DNA of 61,335 bases, taken from IMG/VR virus record IMGVR_UViG_3300008261_000017, positions 1-61,335 of that record; one strand, 5' to 3'. The stretch comes from a virus. The notes under the pieces are model-generated. The model was not told the origin of the DNA. It did not search any database and saw only the letters and a list, made by a program, of their open reading frames with translations. The translations under genes and the position numbers were made by a program. Shown one piece after another: positions 8,504 through 17,377 of this stretch (its first letter is position 1; each line of letters opens with the position of its first letter).

Positions 8504-9448
8504 ATGAGAGATGATTTTTTGTGGGTCGAAAAGTATCGACCCAAGACCATTGAAGATTGTATTCTTCCTGAAAATATTAAGAAAACCTTTAAAGATTTTC
8601 TAAATAAGGGTGAAGTGCCAAACTTGCTTCTTGCTGGACCTGCTGGTTGCGGTAAGACTACAGTTGCTAAAGCACTCTGCAACGAATTGGGGGTAGATTT
8701 CTATGTCATTAACGGATCCGACGAAGGTAGATTCCTTGATACTGTCCGAAACAATGCGAAAAACTTCGCTTCGACCGTCTCACTTACGGCAACTGCTAAA
8801 CACAAAGTCATCATCATTGATGAGGCAGATAACACAACCAACGATGTACAACTCCTCCTACGGGCGTTTACTGAGGAATTTAGTGGGAATTGCCGATTCA
8901 TCCTCACATGTAACTATAAAAACAAAATTATTGAACCACTTCACTCAAGGTGTGCAGTCGTCGAATTTTCAATACAGGGGAGACAAAAACCACAAATTGC
9001 AGGGCAATTCTTTAGAAAATTACAACAAATCCTTGATGGTGAAGGAATCAAATATGAACCCAAAGTTCTTGCAGAACTCATCAACAAGCACTTTCCCGAC
9101 TGGAGGAGAGTCCTCAACGAATGTCAAAGATATTCGGTTAGTGGAGAGATTGACACTGGCATTCTTGCGTCTTTTTCGGAAGTAAAGACAGATGAACTTA
9201 TTAGAAGTCTTAAGGAAAAAAACTTTGCTGAAGTACGCAAGTGGGTCGTCAGTAATCTGGATAATGATTCTGGGGTACTTTTGCGTCGTGTTTATGATGC
9301 TTGTTATGAAACCCTTGATGGTCCTTCTATTGCTGCTGCTGTGCTCATTGTTGCTAAGTATCAGTATCAGGCAGCATTTGTGGCAGACCAGGAAATAAAT
9401 CTCCTTGCAGCATTAACTGAAATTATGGTGGAGTGCAAATTCAAGTGA
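8504..9448 (+). CDS. 44: Clamp-loader ATPase gp44
   Basis: 314 residues from ATG 8504. AAA+ motifs: the WVEKYRPKTIEDC N-terminus, Walker A AGPAGCGKT (44-52), Walker B IIIDEAD (103-109) and an SRC motif (HSRCAVVEF). Four gp44 subunits and one gp62 load gp45 onto primer-template junctions. The stop is shared with the gp62 start (GTGA). Confidence 0.96.
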   Translation: MRDDFLWVEKYRPKTIEDCILPENIKKTFKDFLNKGEVPNLLLAGPAGCGKTTVAKALCNELGVDFYVINGSDEGRFLDTVRNNAKNFASTVSLTATAKHKVIIIDEADNTTNDVQLLLRAFTEEFSGNCRFILTCNYKNKIIEPLHSRCAVVEFSIQGRQKPQIAGQFFRKLQQILDGEGIKYEPKVLAELINKHFPDWRRVLNECQRYSVSGEIDTGILASFSEVKTDELIRSLKEKNFAEVRKWVVSNLDNDSGVLLRRVYDACYETLDGPSIAAAVLIVAKYQYQAAFVADQEINLLAALTEIMVECKFK

Positions 9449-9831
9449 CATTGGAACTAAAGGATTGGTTGAATAGTATTAATCAAACCAAAAAGAATTT
9501 AATTGATGAAGATTCTTCATTAGAAAAAGAATATTCTCCTTATATTATTAATCGATGCCTTTCTGGATATATTGATTGCATTATGTATGCAAACGAAATG
9601 AATATCTACAATCGACTAAATAAAAAACTTCAATATGATTTCTTTATAAATATAATCAGAATCAAGAAGAGATTTTCTCCTTGGGTCAAAAAAGAAAAAA
9701 TCAAAGATATTGAATACGTCAAAACTTACTATGGTTATAGTAATGAAAAGGCAGAACAAGCTTTGAGGATTCTTAGTAAAGAACAAATTAATTTTATTAA
9801 ACAAAAACTTGATGTTGGAGGAACAAAATGA
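9445..9831 (+). CDS. 62: Clamp-loader small subunit gp62
   Basis: 128 residues from a GTG in a GTGA overlap with gp44; a GTG at 9433 would add 4 residues. Begins MTLELKDWLNSINQTKKNL, as expected for the cyanophage form, which is shorter than T4 gp62 (187 residues). Position between gp44 and regA supports the call. It overlaps regA by 4 bases. Confidence 0.9.
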   Translation: MTLELKDWLNSINQTKKNLIDEDSSLEKEYSPYIINRCLSGYIDCIMYANEMNIYNRLNKKLQYDFFINIIRIKKRFSPWVKKEKIKDIEYVKTYYGYSNEKAEQALRILSKEQINFIKQKLDVGGTK

Positions 9832-10271
9832 GCGTCGTTCAAGAGCCTGAAGTGAAGTGGTCTACCGATCAAATGGTGGAAGTGATTCTCAATGAACCCG
9901 ATGATTTTTTGAAAGTTCGTGAGACGTTGACTCGTATCGGAGTTGCTTCAAGGAAAGAAAAGAAAATTTATCAGTCTTGTCATATTTTGCATAAGCAAGG
10001 CAAATATTACCTAGTTCATTTCAAAGAACTGTTTGCACTTGATGGAAAACCAGCAAATTTGACTGTAAATGATATTCAACGTAGGAATAGAATCACCCAA
10101 TTGCTTGCTGATTGGGGTCTGATTACTGTCGTTGATGTTACTAAAATTTCTGATATTGCACCTTTAAATCAGATTAAAGTTTTGTCTTTTAAAGATAAAG
10201 GTGATTGGATTCTTGAAACCAAATATAACATTGGGGCAAAGAAAAAAAGAGGTGAAGAGGAAACCGAATAA
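9828..10271 (+). CDS. regA: Translational repressor RegA
   Basis: 147 residues. The core EVILNEPDDFLKVRETLTRI, then YQSCHILHKQGKYYLVHFKE and ADWGLITVVD aligns closely with T4 RegA, which binds the start regions of early mRNAs and blocks ribosomes. An extra N-terminal stretch of about 15 residues precedes the T4-like start. A strong terminator follows, closing the gp45-gp44-gp62-regA operon. Confidence 0.96.
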   Translation: MSVVQEPEVKWSTDQMVEVILNEPDDFLKVRETLTRIGVASRKEKKIYQSCHILHKQGKYYLVHFKELFALDGKPANLTVNDIQRRNRITQLLADWGLITVVDVTKISDIAPLNQIKVLSFKDKGDWILETKYNIGAKKKRGEEETE

Positions 10272-10278
10272 ATTTGTA

Positions 10279-10302
10279 GGGAGGTCCACACCTCCCTTTT
10301 TT
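10279..10302 (+). terminator. Intrinsic terminator after regA
   Basis: 7-bp stem GGGAGGT/ACCTCCC, 4-base loop, six T. Confidence 0.95.
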
Positions 10303-10316
10303 ATTGATTTTTGATA

Positions 10317-10324
10317 TATAAATG
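10317..10324 (+). promoter_or_regulatory. Late promoter TATAAATG for hsp20
   Basis: Seven of eight match to T4 late TATAAATA. It lies 15 bases after the regA terminator and 56 bases before the hsp20 ATG. Confidence 0.6.
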
Positions 10325-10379
10325 TAGGATGCCGAAAGGGTCCACAAAATACAAACTCGCTTTTAAAGGAGCTACTATA

Positions 10380-10814
10380 ATGACAAACCTTACAAGGTAT
10401 ACTGCTGCGGATTTGCCTGCCTTAATGGATAGGATTACCCGACATAGCATTGGAATGGATGAATATTTTGACCGTTTGTTTAATCTTCATGAGACAACAT
10501 CCAACTACCCACCCTACAATCTCGTTCAAGTTAGTAACGTAGAATCAAGATTAGAACTTGCACTTGCTGGATTTAAAAAGGAGGAAGTACATGTATACAC
10601 GGAGTATGGAAAACTTTTTGTCGAGGGACAGAAGGATGACAAGGAATCTTCTACCCACTACGTCCATAAGGGACTGGCTCAACGATCTTTCAAAAGAGCA
10701 TGGACGTTATCAGATGACACAGAAGTACGTGAGGTCACCTTTGAGGATGGATTATTGACCGTTACATTGGGCAAAATTGTTCCAGAACATCATGCACGTA
10801 AGGATTATCTATAA
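10380..10814 (+). CDS. hsp20: Small heat-shock protein (Hsp20 family)
   Basis: 144 residues from ATG 10380, chosen for its AAGGAG ribosome-binding site at 10366-10371. The alpha-crystallin domain occupies about 55-140: LVQVSNVESRLELALAGFKK, then LFVEGQKD and the closing ...SDDTEVREVTFEDGLLTVTLG. T4-like cyanophages commonly carry an Hsp20. The family binds unfolded proteins; a role in head or tail assembly is inferred. Late promoter upstream, second late promoter overlapping its stop. Confidence 0.95.
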   Translation: MTNLTRYTAADLPALMDRITRHSIGMDEYFDRLFNLHETTSNYPPYNLVQVSNVESRLELALAGFKKEEVHVYTEYGKLFVEGQKDDKESSTHYVHKGLAQRSFKRAWTLSDDTEVREVTFEDGLLTVTLGKIVPEHHARKDYL

Positions 10815-10817
10815 ATA
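10810..10817 (+). promoter_or_regulatory. Perfect late promoter TATAAATA before a terminator
   Basis: Exact T4 late consensus overlapping the hsp20 stop. A transcript from here would run only about 65 bases before the terminator at 10846-10887 (see findings). Confidence 0.6.
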
Positions 10818-10845
10818 GATTTGAATATCGTCGGCGCAATGCCAC

Positions 10846-10887
10846 AGAGGGGTAACTGGCAAAATCCAGTTGACACCCCTCTTTTTT
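10846..10887 (+). terminator. Long two-part terminator hairpin
   Basis: Outer stem AGAGGGGT/ACCCCTCT (8 bp) and inner stem AACTGG/CCAGTT, then six T. The right arm contains the -35 box of the next promoter. Confidence 0.93.
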
Positions 10888-10898
10888 ATTGCTATAAT
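10870..10898 (+). promoter_or_regulatory. Consensus host sigma70 promoter for the gp43 operon
   Basis: Perfect TTGACA (10870-10875), 17-base spacer, perfect TATAAT (10893-10898). It is interlocked with the preceding terminator. Confidence 0.92.
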
Positions 10899-10920
10899 TT
10901 TTTGAGGAAACTGAAAAAAC

Positions 10921-11274
10921 ATGACTGTTAAACTTGCTGTACTTAAATCTGGAGAAGATGTCGTAGCAGATATTAAAGAATTAGTAGATGAAGATGGAAA
11001 TATCGTCTCTTTAATTTTTTCAAATCCAGTTGTAGTAAAATTAATCTCACCTCAAGTTCTTCTTGAAAGTGAGAAAGAACATGAATATAAAATTGCTTTT
11101 TATCCTTGGATGCCTTTGTCTTTTGATAAAAATATTCCAATTAAAAAGGATTGGATTGTGACTATTGTTGAACCAGTAGAAATGGTGAAAAAATCTTATG
11201 AGGAGAGAATGAATGGAAACGAACAAGACAATAATGTTGATTCTATTAATGAACAATACATTCCTGATATCTGA
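10921..11274 (+). CDS. Sm-like small protein (copy 2 of 3)
   Basis: 117 residues. VKLAVLKSGEDVVADI, SNPVVVKLISP, FYPWMPLSFDK and WIVTIVEPVEMVKKSYEERM follow the same pattern (SGE, NP, PW, EP) as the 3047-3439 protein. First gene after the strongest promoter in the window and directly upstream of a third copy and gp43. An Sm-type fold and an early RNA-related role are inferred. Confidence 0.65.
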   Translation: MTVKLAVLKSGEDVVADIKELVDEDGNIVSLIFSNPVVVKLISPQVLLESEKEHEYKIAFYPWMPLSFDKNIPIKKDWIVTIVEPVEMVKKSYEERMNGNEQDNNVDSINEQYIPDI

Positions 11275-11476
11275 AATAGAGGAAGTAGTAGTTGATTTTG
11301 GTGAACCAAATTGCAGACTAATAAACCCATGCCTACTTACTGGTGAAAGTGAGATGGCACCATGGATTGAAGAATATACAGATGCAAATGAATTAATGAT
11401 TAGTTCAGATAAGATTCTGACAATCATTGAACCAAAGAAAACCTTGCTTGACAAATATCTAGAACTTACACAATGA
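11213..11476 (+). CDS. Sm-like small protein (copy 3 of 3)
   Basis: 87 residues from ATG 11213 (AGGAG at 11201-11205); later ATGs at 11234 and 11249 are possible. It overlaps the previous gene by 62 bases in another frame and gp43 by 4. FISEI-type start, INPCLLTG, MAPWIEEYTD and DKILTIIEPKKTLLDKYLE repeat the NP/PW/EP pattern of the other two Sm-like proteins. Function unknown; translation is coupled to gp43. Confidence 0.7.
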   Translation: METNKTIMLILLMNNTFLISEIEEVVVDFGEPNCRLINPCLLTGESEMAPWIEEYTDANELMISSDKILTIIEPKKTLLDKYLELTQ

Positions 11477-13971
11477 GATTTTACACCAACGTCTATGAAA
11501 AATTTAATAAAATGTTGGTCCGTGGATATGACAATGGTGAGTATTTCCAAATAGAAGAAGATTATCAACCTACTCTATTTGTTCCTTCAAAGAAAAAAAC
11601 AAAATATAAAACACTGGATGGATATGCAGTAGAACCCATTCAACCTGGAAAGATTTCTGATTGTAAGGAATTTCTTGATAAGTATTCTAAGGTTGAGGGT
11701 TTTACTGTTTATGGTAACGACAACTATAAAGCACAGTATATCTCCGATAAGTATCCAGAAGAAGAAATTAAATTTGACATTGCAAAGATTAGACTCTTTA
11801 CAATTGACATTGAGGTTTCTGCTGAAAGTGGATTCCCTAATGTATTTGATTGTGCAGAAGAAATTCTCACAATTACTCTTCAAAATTATGCAACAAAGCA
11901 AATTATTTGTTTTGCAAACAGAAGAGAGTATTTAAACAATCGTAAAGACCTTGCTTACGTCAAGTGTTCTGATGAGATTGATTTGATTCATCGGTTCCTT
12001 GCATTTTGGCAACAAAATACTCCAGATGCCATTACTGGATGGAACTGTGAACTATATGATATTCCATACATTGCGGGACGCATTGAACGTATTCTTGGGG
12101 AGAAGGAGGCACGTCGTCTTTCTCCTTGGGGAAACATTCGTAAAAAAGAACTGGTTATTCAGGGTAGGGAACAAATCTCTTATGAGATTGCAGGAGTATC
12201 TGTGATTGACTATCTTGATTTGTATAAGAAGTTTACTTATACCAACCAGGAGTCATATCGTCTTGACCATATTGCATTTGTGGAACTTGGTCAGAAGAAA
12301 TTGGACCACTCCGAATTTGATACTTTCCGTGAGTTTTATACAAAAGACTGGCAAAAGTTTGTTGATTATAACATCAAAGACGTTGAACTTGTTGACCAAT
12401 TGGAAGACAAGATGAAACTTATTGAGTTGTGTTTGACGATGGCATACGATGCTAAGGTCAATTATAATGATGTGTTTTTCCAGGTAAGAACTTGGGATGC
12501 TATTATTTACAACTATCTAAAGAAACGTAACATCGTTATTCCTCCAAAAGATAAATCATCAAAGGATGAAAAATATGCGGGGGCATATGTCAAGGAACCG
12601 ATTCCTGGGATTTATGATTGGGTGGTCAGTTTTGACCTTAATAGCCTGTATCCTCATCTTATTATGCAATACAACATCTCACCAGAAACACTCCTTGAAG
12701 AGAAACATCCACAAGCAACAGTTGATAGAATACTTGGTGAACAAATAAACTTTGAACTGTATAAAGATTATGCAGTTTGTGCTAATGGTGCGATGTATCG
12801 CAAGGATGTGAAAGGATTTCTCCCAGAATTGATGGAGAAAATGTATGGTGACCGAGTTATCTTCAAGAAGAAGATGATTGAGGCAAAGAAGGAATATCAA
12901 AAGACTCCTACCAAAGAATTGGAAAAGGAGATTGCTCGTTGCAATAATATTCAGATGGCAAAGAAGATTTCTTTGAACTCTGCTTATGGTGCTATTGGTA
13001 ATCAGTATTTTCGATATTATAAACTCGCAAATGCTGAGGCAATTACTTTGTCTGGGCAAGTATCAATTCGTTGGATTGAGAGCAAAGTAAATAAGTATCT
13101 AAATAAGGTATTGAAAACTGAAGACGTAGATTATGTTATTGCTTCTGATACTGATTCCATTTATATTAATATGGGTCCTTTGGTTGACCGTGTATACCAG
13201 GGAAGAAAGGAGACTCGTGAGAAAGTTGTCACGTTCCTTGACAAGTTGTGTAAGGTGGAACTTGAGCCTTATATTGAAAGTTCTTATCAAGAATTGGCGG
13301 AATACGTGAATGCGTATGAACAAAAAATGCAGATGAAACGGGAGAATATTGCTGACCGTGGAATCTGGACTGCAAAGAAACGATACATTCTTAATGTATG
13401 GGATAGTGAAGGTGTTCGATATGAACAACCAAAACTTAAGATTATGGGACTAGAAGCAGTTAAGTCTTCTACTCCTGCTCCTTGTCGTCAGATGATTAAG
13501 GATGCCCTTAAGTTGATTATGACCAAGACTGAAGATGATATGATTGATTATATTGAGCAATCTCGTAAGGAGTTTACTAATCTTTCTGTGGAAGAAATTT
13601 CTTTCCCAAGAACTGTATCTGATGTTATTAAACATAAAGCACACTCAACAATTTATGGAAAGGGAACACCAATTCACGTTCGTGGTGCCCTTCTTTATAA
13701 TCACTTGATTAAAGAGAAGAAACTTGATAAAAAGTATGCAGCAATTCAGAATGGTGAAAAGATTAAATTTTGCTATTTGAAACTTCCCAATCCAATCCGA
13801 GAGAATGTGATTTCCTACATTCAGGAATTTCCAAGGGAACTCGGTCTGGACAAATACATTGATTATGAACTACAATTTAACAAAGCATTCTTGGAACCAA
13901 TGAGGGTTATCCTTGATGCTATTGGTTGGAAAGTAGAAAAAACAATTACCCTAGAATCATTTTTTTCCTAA
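11473..13971 (+). CDS. 43: DNA polymerase gp43
   Basis: 832 residues, family B. Exonuclease I motif with D112 and E114 (FTIDIEVSAESG), the same numbering as T4. Polymerase motif A SFDLNSLYP (D388), motif B KKISLNSAYGA near 497, motif C SDTDSIY (D559, D561). Works with gp45, gp44/62, gp41 and gp61, all in this window. Ends in a TAATG overlap with the next gene. Confidence 0.98.
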   Translation: MRFYTNVYEKFNKMLVRGYDNGEYFQIEEDYQPTLFVPSKKKTKYKTLDGYAVEPIQPGKISDCKEFLDKYSKVEGFTVYGNDNYKAQYISDKYPEEEIKFDIAKIRLFTIDIEVSAESGFPNVFDCAEEILTITLQNYATKQIICFANRREYLNNRKDLAYVKCSDEIDLIHRFLAFWQQNTPDAITGWNCELYDIPYIAGRIERILGEKEARRLSPWGNIRKKELVIQGREQISYEIAGVSVIDYLDLYKKFTYTNQESYRLDHIAFVELGQKKLDHSEFDTFREFYTKDWQKFVDYNIKDVELVDQLEDKMKLIELCLTMAYDAKVNYNDVFFQVRTWDAIIYNYLKKRNIVIPPKDKSSKDEKYAGAYVKEPIPGIYDWVVSFDLNSLYPHLIMQYNISPETLLEEKHPQATVDRILGEQINFELYKDYAVCANGAMYRKDVKGFLPELMEKMYGDRVIFKKKMIEAKKEYQKTPTKELEKEIARCNNIQMAKKISLNSAYGAIGNQYFRYYKLANAEAITLSGQVSIRWIESKVNKYLNKVLKTEDVDYVIASDTDSIYINMGPLVDRVYQGRKETREKVVTFLDKLCKVELEPYIESSYQELAEYVNAYEQKMQMKRENIADRGIWTAKKRYILNVWDSEGVRYEQPKLKIMGLEAVKSSTPAPCRQMIKDALKLIMTKTEDDMIDYIEQSRKEFTNLSVEEISFPRTVSDVIKHKAHSTIYGKGTPIHVRGALLYNHLIKEKKLDKKYAAIQNGEKIKFCYLKLPNPIRENVISYIQEFPRELGLDKYIDYELQFNKAFLEPMRVILDAIGWKVEKTITLESFFS

Positions 13972-14135
13972 TGGATTTGCCTATTAACGACAAAGAATTG
14001 GATACGATTGTAAAAGCAATGGCTCTTGGAGGAGACACTGCGTTATATCAAAAACTAAAACTTGTGAAGGACCTGAAAGAGCAGGGACTTCCTTATAAAA
14101 AAATACTTCGTGAAGAATACGGGATGGTAGCTTGA
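13971..14135 (+). CDS. Small conserved protein between gp43 and uvsX
   Basis: 54 residues, [20 protein letters not shown] then a charged helical region ending [15 protein letters not shown] start overlap with gp43 and TGATG overlap with uvsX show tight coupling. Predicted all-helical; function unknown. Confidence 0.8.
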   Translation: MDLPINDKELDTIVKAMALGGDTALYQKLKLVKDLKEQGLPYKKILREEYGMVA

Positions 14136-15142
14136 TGGATTTCCTTAAAGATATTGTAAAAGAGATTGGTGGTGAGTATACGCAACTCGCATCTGATATT
14201 GATGAGACTGAGACTTATGTTGACACAGGTTCGTTTATTTTTAATGCACTGGTTTCAGGTAGCGTTCTTGGTGGTGTATCTGGGAACAAGATTACTGCTA
14301 TTGCTGGAGAGTCTTCTACTGGAAAGACTTTCTTCAGTCTCGCCGTGGTTAAGAATTTCCTCGATAATAATCCCGATGGTTATTGTCTCTACTTTGATAC
14401 TGAGGCTGCCGTCACTAAATCCCTCTTGGAATCACGAGGCATCGACACATCACGTCTTGTCGTGGTTAATGTTGTCACTATAGAAGAGTTTCGTTCAAAG
14501 GCACTTAAAGCAGTTGATTTGTATCTAAAGAAAAAAGAAGCAGAACGCAAACCTTGTATGTTTGTGTTAGACTCTCTGGGAATGCTTTCAACTGAAAAAG
14601 AAATTCAGGATGCTTTAGATGACAAACAAGTTCGTGATATGACGAAATCACAACTTGTCAAAGGTGCCTTTAGGATGCTAACCTTGAAGTTGGGTCAAGC
14701 AAAAATCCCAATGATTGTCACTAATCACACTTATGATGTAGTTGGTTCTTATGTTCCAACTAAAGAAATGAGTGGTGGTTCTGGTCTTAAGTATGCTGCG
14801 TCCACAATCATCTATCTTTCTAAAAAGAAAGAAAAAGATGGCACAGAAGTTGTTGGTAATATCATTAAAGCAACAACTCATAAATCTCGATTGAGTAAAG
14901 AGAATAAAACTGTTGAGGTTCGTTTGTTCTATGATGAACGTGGACTTGACAAGTATTATGGTTTACTTGACCTTGCTGAGAAGTATGAAATCTTTAAGAA
15001 GGTTGGAACACGATATGAAACACCAGACGGAACTTCTCAATATGGGAAGACTATTATGGAGAATCCAGAAAGATTCTTTACTGGTGACGTAATGCAAGCA
15101 CTTGATGAAGCAGCACAAAAAGAATTCTCATACGGAGGGTAA
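14135..15142 (+). CDS. uvsX: RecA-like recombinase UvsX
   Basis: 335 residues from ATG 14135. Walker A GESSTGKT at 58-65, MFVLDSLGM (Walker B), a TNHTYDV strand and a [11 protein letters not shown] loop, as in UvsX/RecA proteins. Forms filaments on single-stranded DNA, loaded by UvsY, for strand invasion and repair. TAATG overlap with gp41. Confidence 0.96.
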   Translation: MDFLKDIVKEIGGEYTQLASDIDETETYVDTGSFIFNALVSGSVLGGVSGNKITAIAGESSTGKTFFSLAVVKNFLDNNPDGYCLYFDTEAAVTKSLLESRGIDTSRLVVVNVVTIEEFRSKALKAVDLYLKKKEAERKPCMFVLDSLGMLSTEKEIQDALDDKQVRDMTKSQLVKGAFRMLTLKLGQAKIPMIVTNHTYDVVGSYVPTKEMSGGSGLKYAASTIIYLSKKKEKDGTEVVGNIIKATTHKSRLSKENKTVEVRLFYDERGLDKYYGLLDLAEKYEIFKKVGTRYETPDGTSQYGKTIMENPERFFTGDVMQALDEAAQKEFSYGG

Positions 15143-16515
15143 TGGAAAAAGTCGAAACTACTATCCTCAGGAATCTTCTCTTCAATAATGATTATTGTAG
15201 AAAAGTTCTACCATTTATTAAAAATGAATACTTTGAAAACTTGCACGAGAAAGTAGTTTTTGAGGAGATTTGTAAGTTTATTGTTGCTTACGAAAAACTT
15301 GCAACTAAAGAAGTTCTCCTTATTGAAACTGAAAAAAGAACAGATATTACTGAGGACACATATAAAACTATTTGTGATTATGTGTCTAAACTGGACAACA
15401 ACGATGTTGACTATAAGTGGTTAGTAGATACTACTGAGAAGTGGTGTAGAGACCGTGCTATATACCTTGCATTGATGGAATCTATTAAGATTGCAGATGG
15501 TCAGGATGAAAAAAAGAATCGAGATGCAATTCCAAGTATTCTTTCGGATGCTCTAGCAGTTTCGTTTGACAATAATATTGGACACGATTACTTCAAGGAC
15601 TTTGAACGAAGATATGAGTTCTACCATCAACGTGAGGAAAAGATTCCTTTCGATTTGGAATTCTTCAACAAAATTACAAAGGGTGGACTTCCTAATAAAA
15701 CTCTCAACATTGCTCTTGCAGGCACTGGTGTGGGCAAGTCTCTCTTTATGTGCCATGTTGCTGCTTCTGTCCTACTTCAAGGTAAGAATGTTCTTTATAT
15801 TACTTTGGAGATGGCAGAAGAAAGGATTGCGGAACGTATTGACTCGAATCTTTTGAATATTAATATTCAAGATATTGAATCTCTTCCAAAGATGATGTTT
15901 GAATCAAAAGTGAATAGCATCAGCAAAAAGAGTCAGGGAACTTTGATTATTAAAGAGTATCCAACTGCATCCGCACACGCAGGGCACTTTAGAGCACTTC
16001 TTAACGAGTTATCACTTAAGAAATCTTTCAAACCAGATATTATCTTTATTGATTATCTGAATATCTGTGCGTCTTCACGTTATAAGGGAAATAGCAATAT
16101 CAACTCATACACTTTTGTGAAAGCAATTGCTGAAGAACTTCGTGGATTGGCAGTTGAAACTAATGTCCCTATTGTCTCTGCTACTCAGACTACTCGTTCT
16201 GGTTATGGTAATTCCGATGTTGAACTCACTGATACTTCTGAAAGTTTTGGTCTTCCTGCTACTGCTGACCTTATGTTTGCTCTTATCTCGACGGAAGAAT
16301 TAGAGCAACTTGGTCAGATTATGGTCAAACAATTGAAGAACAGATATAATGACCCAACAATGAATAAAAGATTCGTTGTTGGTATTGATAGAGCAAAGAT
16401 GCGTCTTTATGACGTAGAGCAGAGTGCTCAAAAGGATATACTTGACTCTGGGCAAGAGGAAGAGTATAGTTATGACGAAGAAAAAACAAGTAAATTTTCT
16501 GGATTTAAATTTTAA
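15142..16515 (+). CDS. 41: Replicative DNA helicase gp41
   Basis: 457 residues, DnaB-type. Walker A GTGVGKS at 194-200, IFIDYLNIC (Walker B) near 297 and ATQTTRSGY near 350. Hexameric 5'-3' helicase of the primosome with gp61. The last 34 bases including the stop are repeated at 17344-17377, in front of the mazG-like gene. Confidence 0.96.
   Translation: MEKVETTILRNLLFNNDYCRKVLPFIKNEYFENLHEKVVFEEICKFIVAYEKLATKEVLLIETEKRTDITEDTYKTICDYVSKLDNNDVDYKWLVDTTEKWCRDRAIYLALMESIKIADGQDEKKNRDAIPSILSDALAVSFDNNIGHDYFKDFERRYEFYHQREEKIPFDLEFFNKITKGGLPNKTLNIALAGTGVGKSLFMCHVAASVLLQGKNVLYITLEMAEERIAERIDSNLLNINIQDIESLPKMMFESKVNSISKKSQGTLIIKEYPTASAHAGHFRALLNELSLKKSFKPDIIFIDYLNICASSRYKGNSNINSYTFVKAIAEELRGLAVETNVPIVSATQTTRSGYGNSDVELTDTSESFGLPATADLMFALISTEELEQLGQIMVKQLKNRYNDPTMNKRFVVGIDRAKMRLYDVEQSAQKDILDSGQEEEYSYDEEKTSKFSGFKF
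16482..16515 (+). repeat. 34-bp direct repeat, copy 1 (3' end of gp41)
   Basis: Identical to 17344-17377. With one A inserted the similarity extends back to GAAG at 16477. Together the copies bracket the DUF6065-like gene and its following promoter. Confidence 0.97.
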
Positions 16516-17301
16516 GTGAAAAGAAATATAATTGAATTTATTTCACATAATGAATATAAAGATATTATATGTGAACCTTATCCTTCTTATAAAAATTTTC
16601 CTTCTTGGTTTTCTAATACTAAACTTGTTTCTAAAAAGTCAGAATGTCCATTTGTATTTCTTCATCGGGATAATTTTTCTGATGTTGATAGAGAAACAAA
16701 TGTCACTGGATGCCCAGGAATAATTGATTATTCCTCTATGGGATATATTGTTCCTTCTTGGAATAACTTCTTAATCAGAAATGATGATAATCAATTATAT
16801 ATTACTTGGGAGCATGATTTTAGAGATAAGTATTCCCTTCATGAAACAGAACATCATATTCCTGGATTTTCTGAAAATGAGAAACCAAAGTATGGTGGAT
16901 TTTCTAAACTTTTTACTCCATGGTACATAAAAACAAGTCCTGGGATATCCTGTTTAATAACACATCCAGTTTTGTATAGGGAAACTCGATTCACTACTTC
17001 AAGTGGTATAATGCATACAGATAAATTTCCCGTTCCATTAACTTGGTTTTTTGAATGGAATAATGAAATAAAAATTGGATTAGAAGAAAACAAAATACCA
17101 AGAGAACAACTAATAACAATTGGAACACCCCTAATTCATATTATACCTTTTCAACGAAAAGATTTTAATTCAGAGGTAAAATATTTAGATAATTCTAGTA
17201 TGAATTTATTAAAATATAAAACTAGTGTATTCCTTCATGATTGGAGTGGAAATTCACTTTATAATAAATTTAGGAAAACAATAAAAAATATGTTTAGGTA
17301 G
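16516..17301 (+). CDS. DUF6065-like protein (inserted cassette)
   Basis: 261 residues from a GTG directly after the gp41 stop. Recognised pattern: CPGIIDYSSMGYIVPSWNNF, WEHDF, HPVLYRETRFTTSSGIMHTD, a PLTWFFEWN strand and IGTPLIHIIPFQRKD, typical of DUF6065 proteins of unknown function. It is visibly more A/T-rich than gp41. It lies between two copies of a 34-bp repeat, so it looks like a gene gained between gp41 and the mazG-like gene. No Shine-Dalgarno is seen; coupling to gp41 is likely. Confidence 0.75.
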   Translation: MKRNIIEFISHNEYKDIICEPYPSYKNFPSWFSNTKLVSKKSECPFVFLHRDNFSDVDRETNVTGCPGIIDYSSMGYIVPSWNNFLIRNDDNQLYITWEHDFRDKYSLHETEHHIPGFSENEKPKYGGFSKLFTPWYIKTSPGISCLITHPVLYRETRFTTSSGIMHTDKFPVPLTWFFEWNNEIKIGLEENKIPREQLITIGTPLIHIIPFQRKDFNSEVKYLDNSSMNLLKYKTSVFLHDWSGNSLYNKFRKTIKNMFR

Positions 17302-17305
17302 ATTC

Positions 17306-17333
17306 TTGACTTGGGTTAAAATTGTAGTATAAT
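17306..17333 (+). promoter_or_regulatory. Host sigma70-type promoter for the mazG-like gene
   Basis: TTGACT (17306-17311), 16-base spacer, TATAAT (17328-17333). It is located inside the inserted cassette. Confidence 0.8.
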
Positions 17334-17343
17334 TACAAAGAAG

Positions 17344-17377
17344 AAAAACAAGTAAATTTTCTGGATTTAAATTTTAA
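17344..17377 (+). repeat. 34-bp direct repeat, copy 2 (leader of mazG-like gene)
   Basis: Identical to the 3' end of gp41 (16482-16515). Its last base is the A of the mazG-like ATG. Here the sequence is untranslated. Confidence 0.97.
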
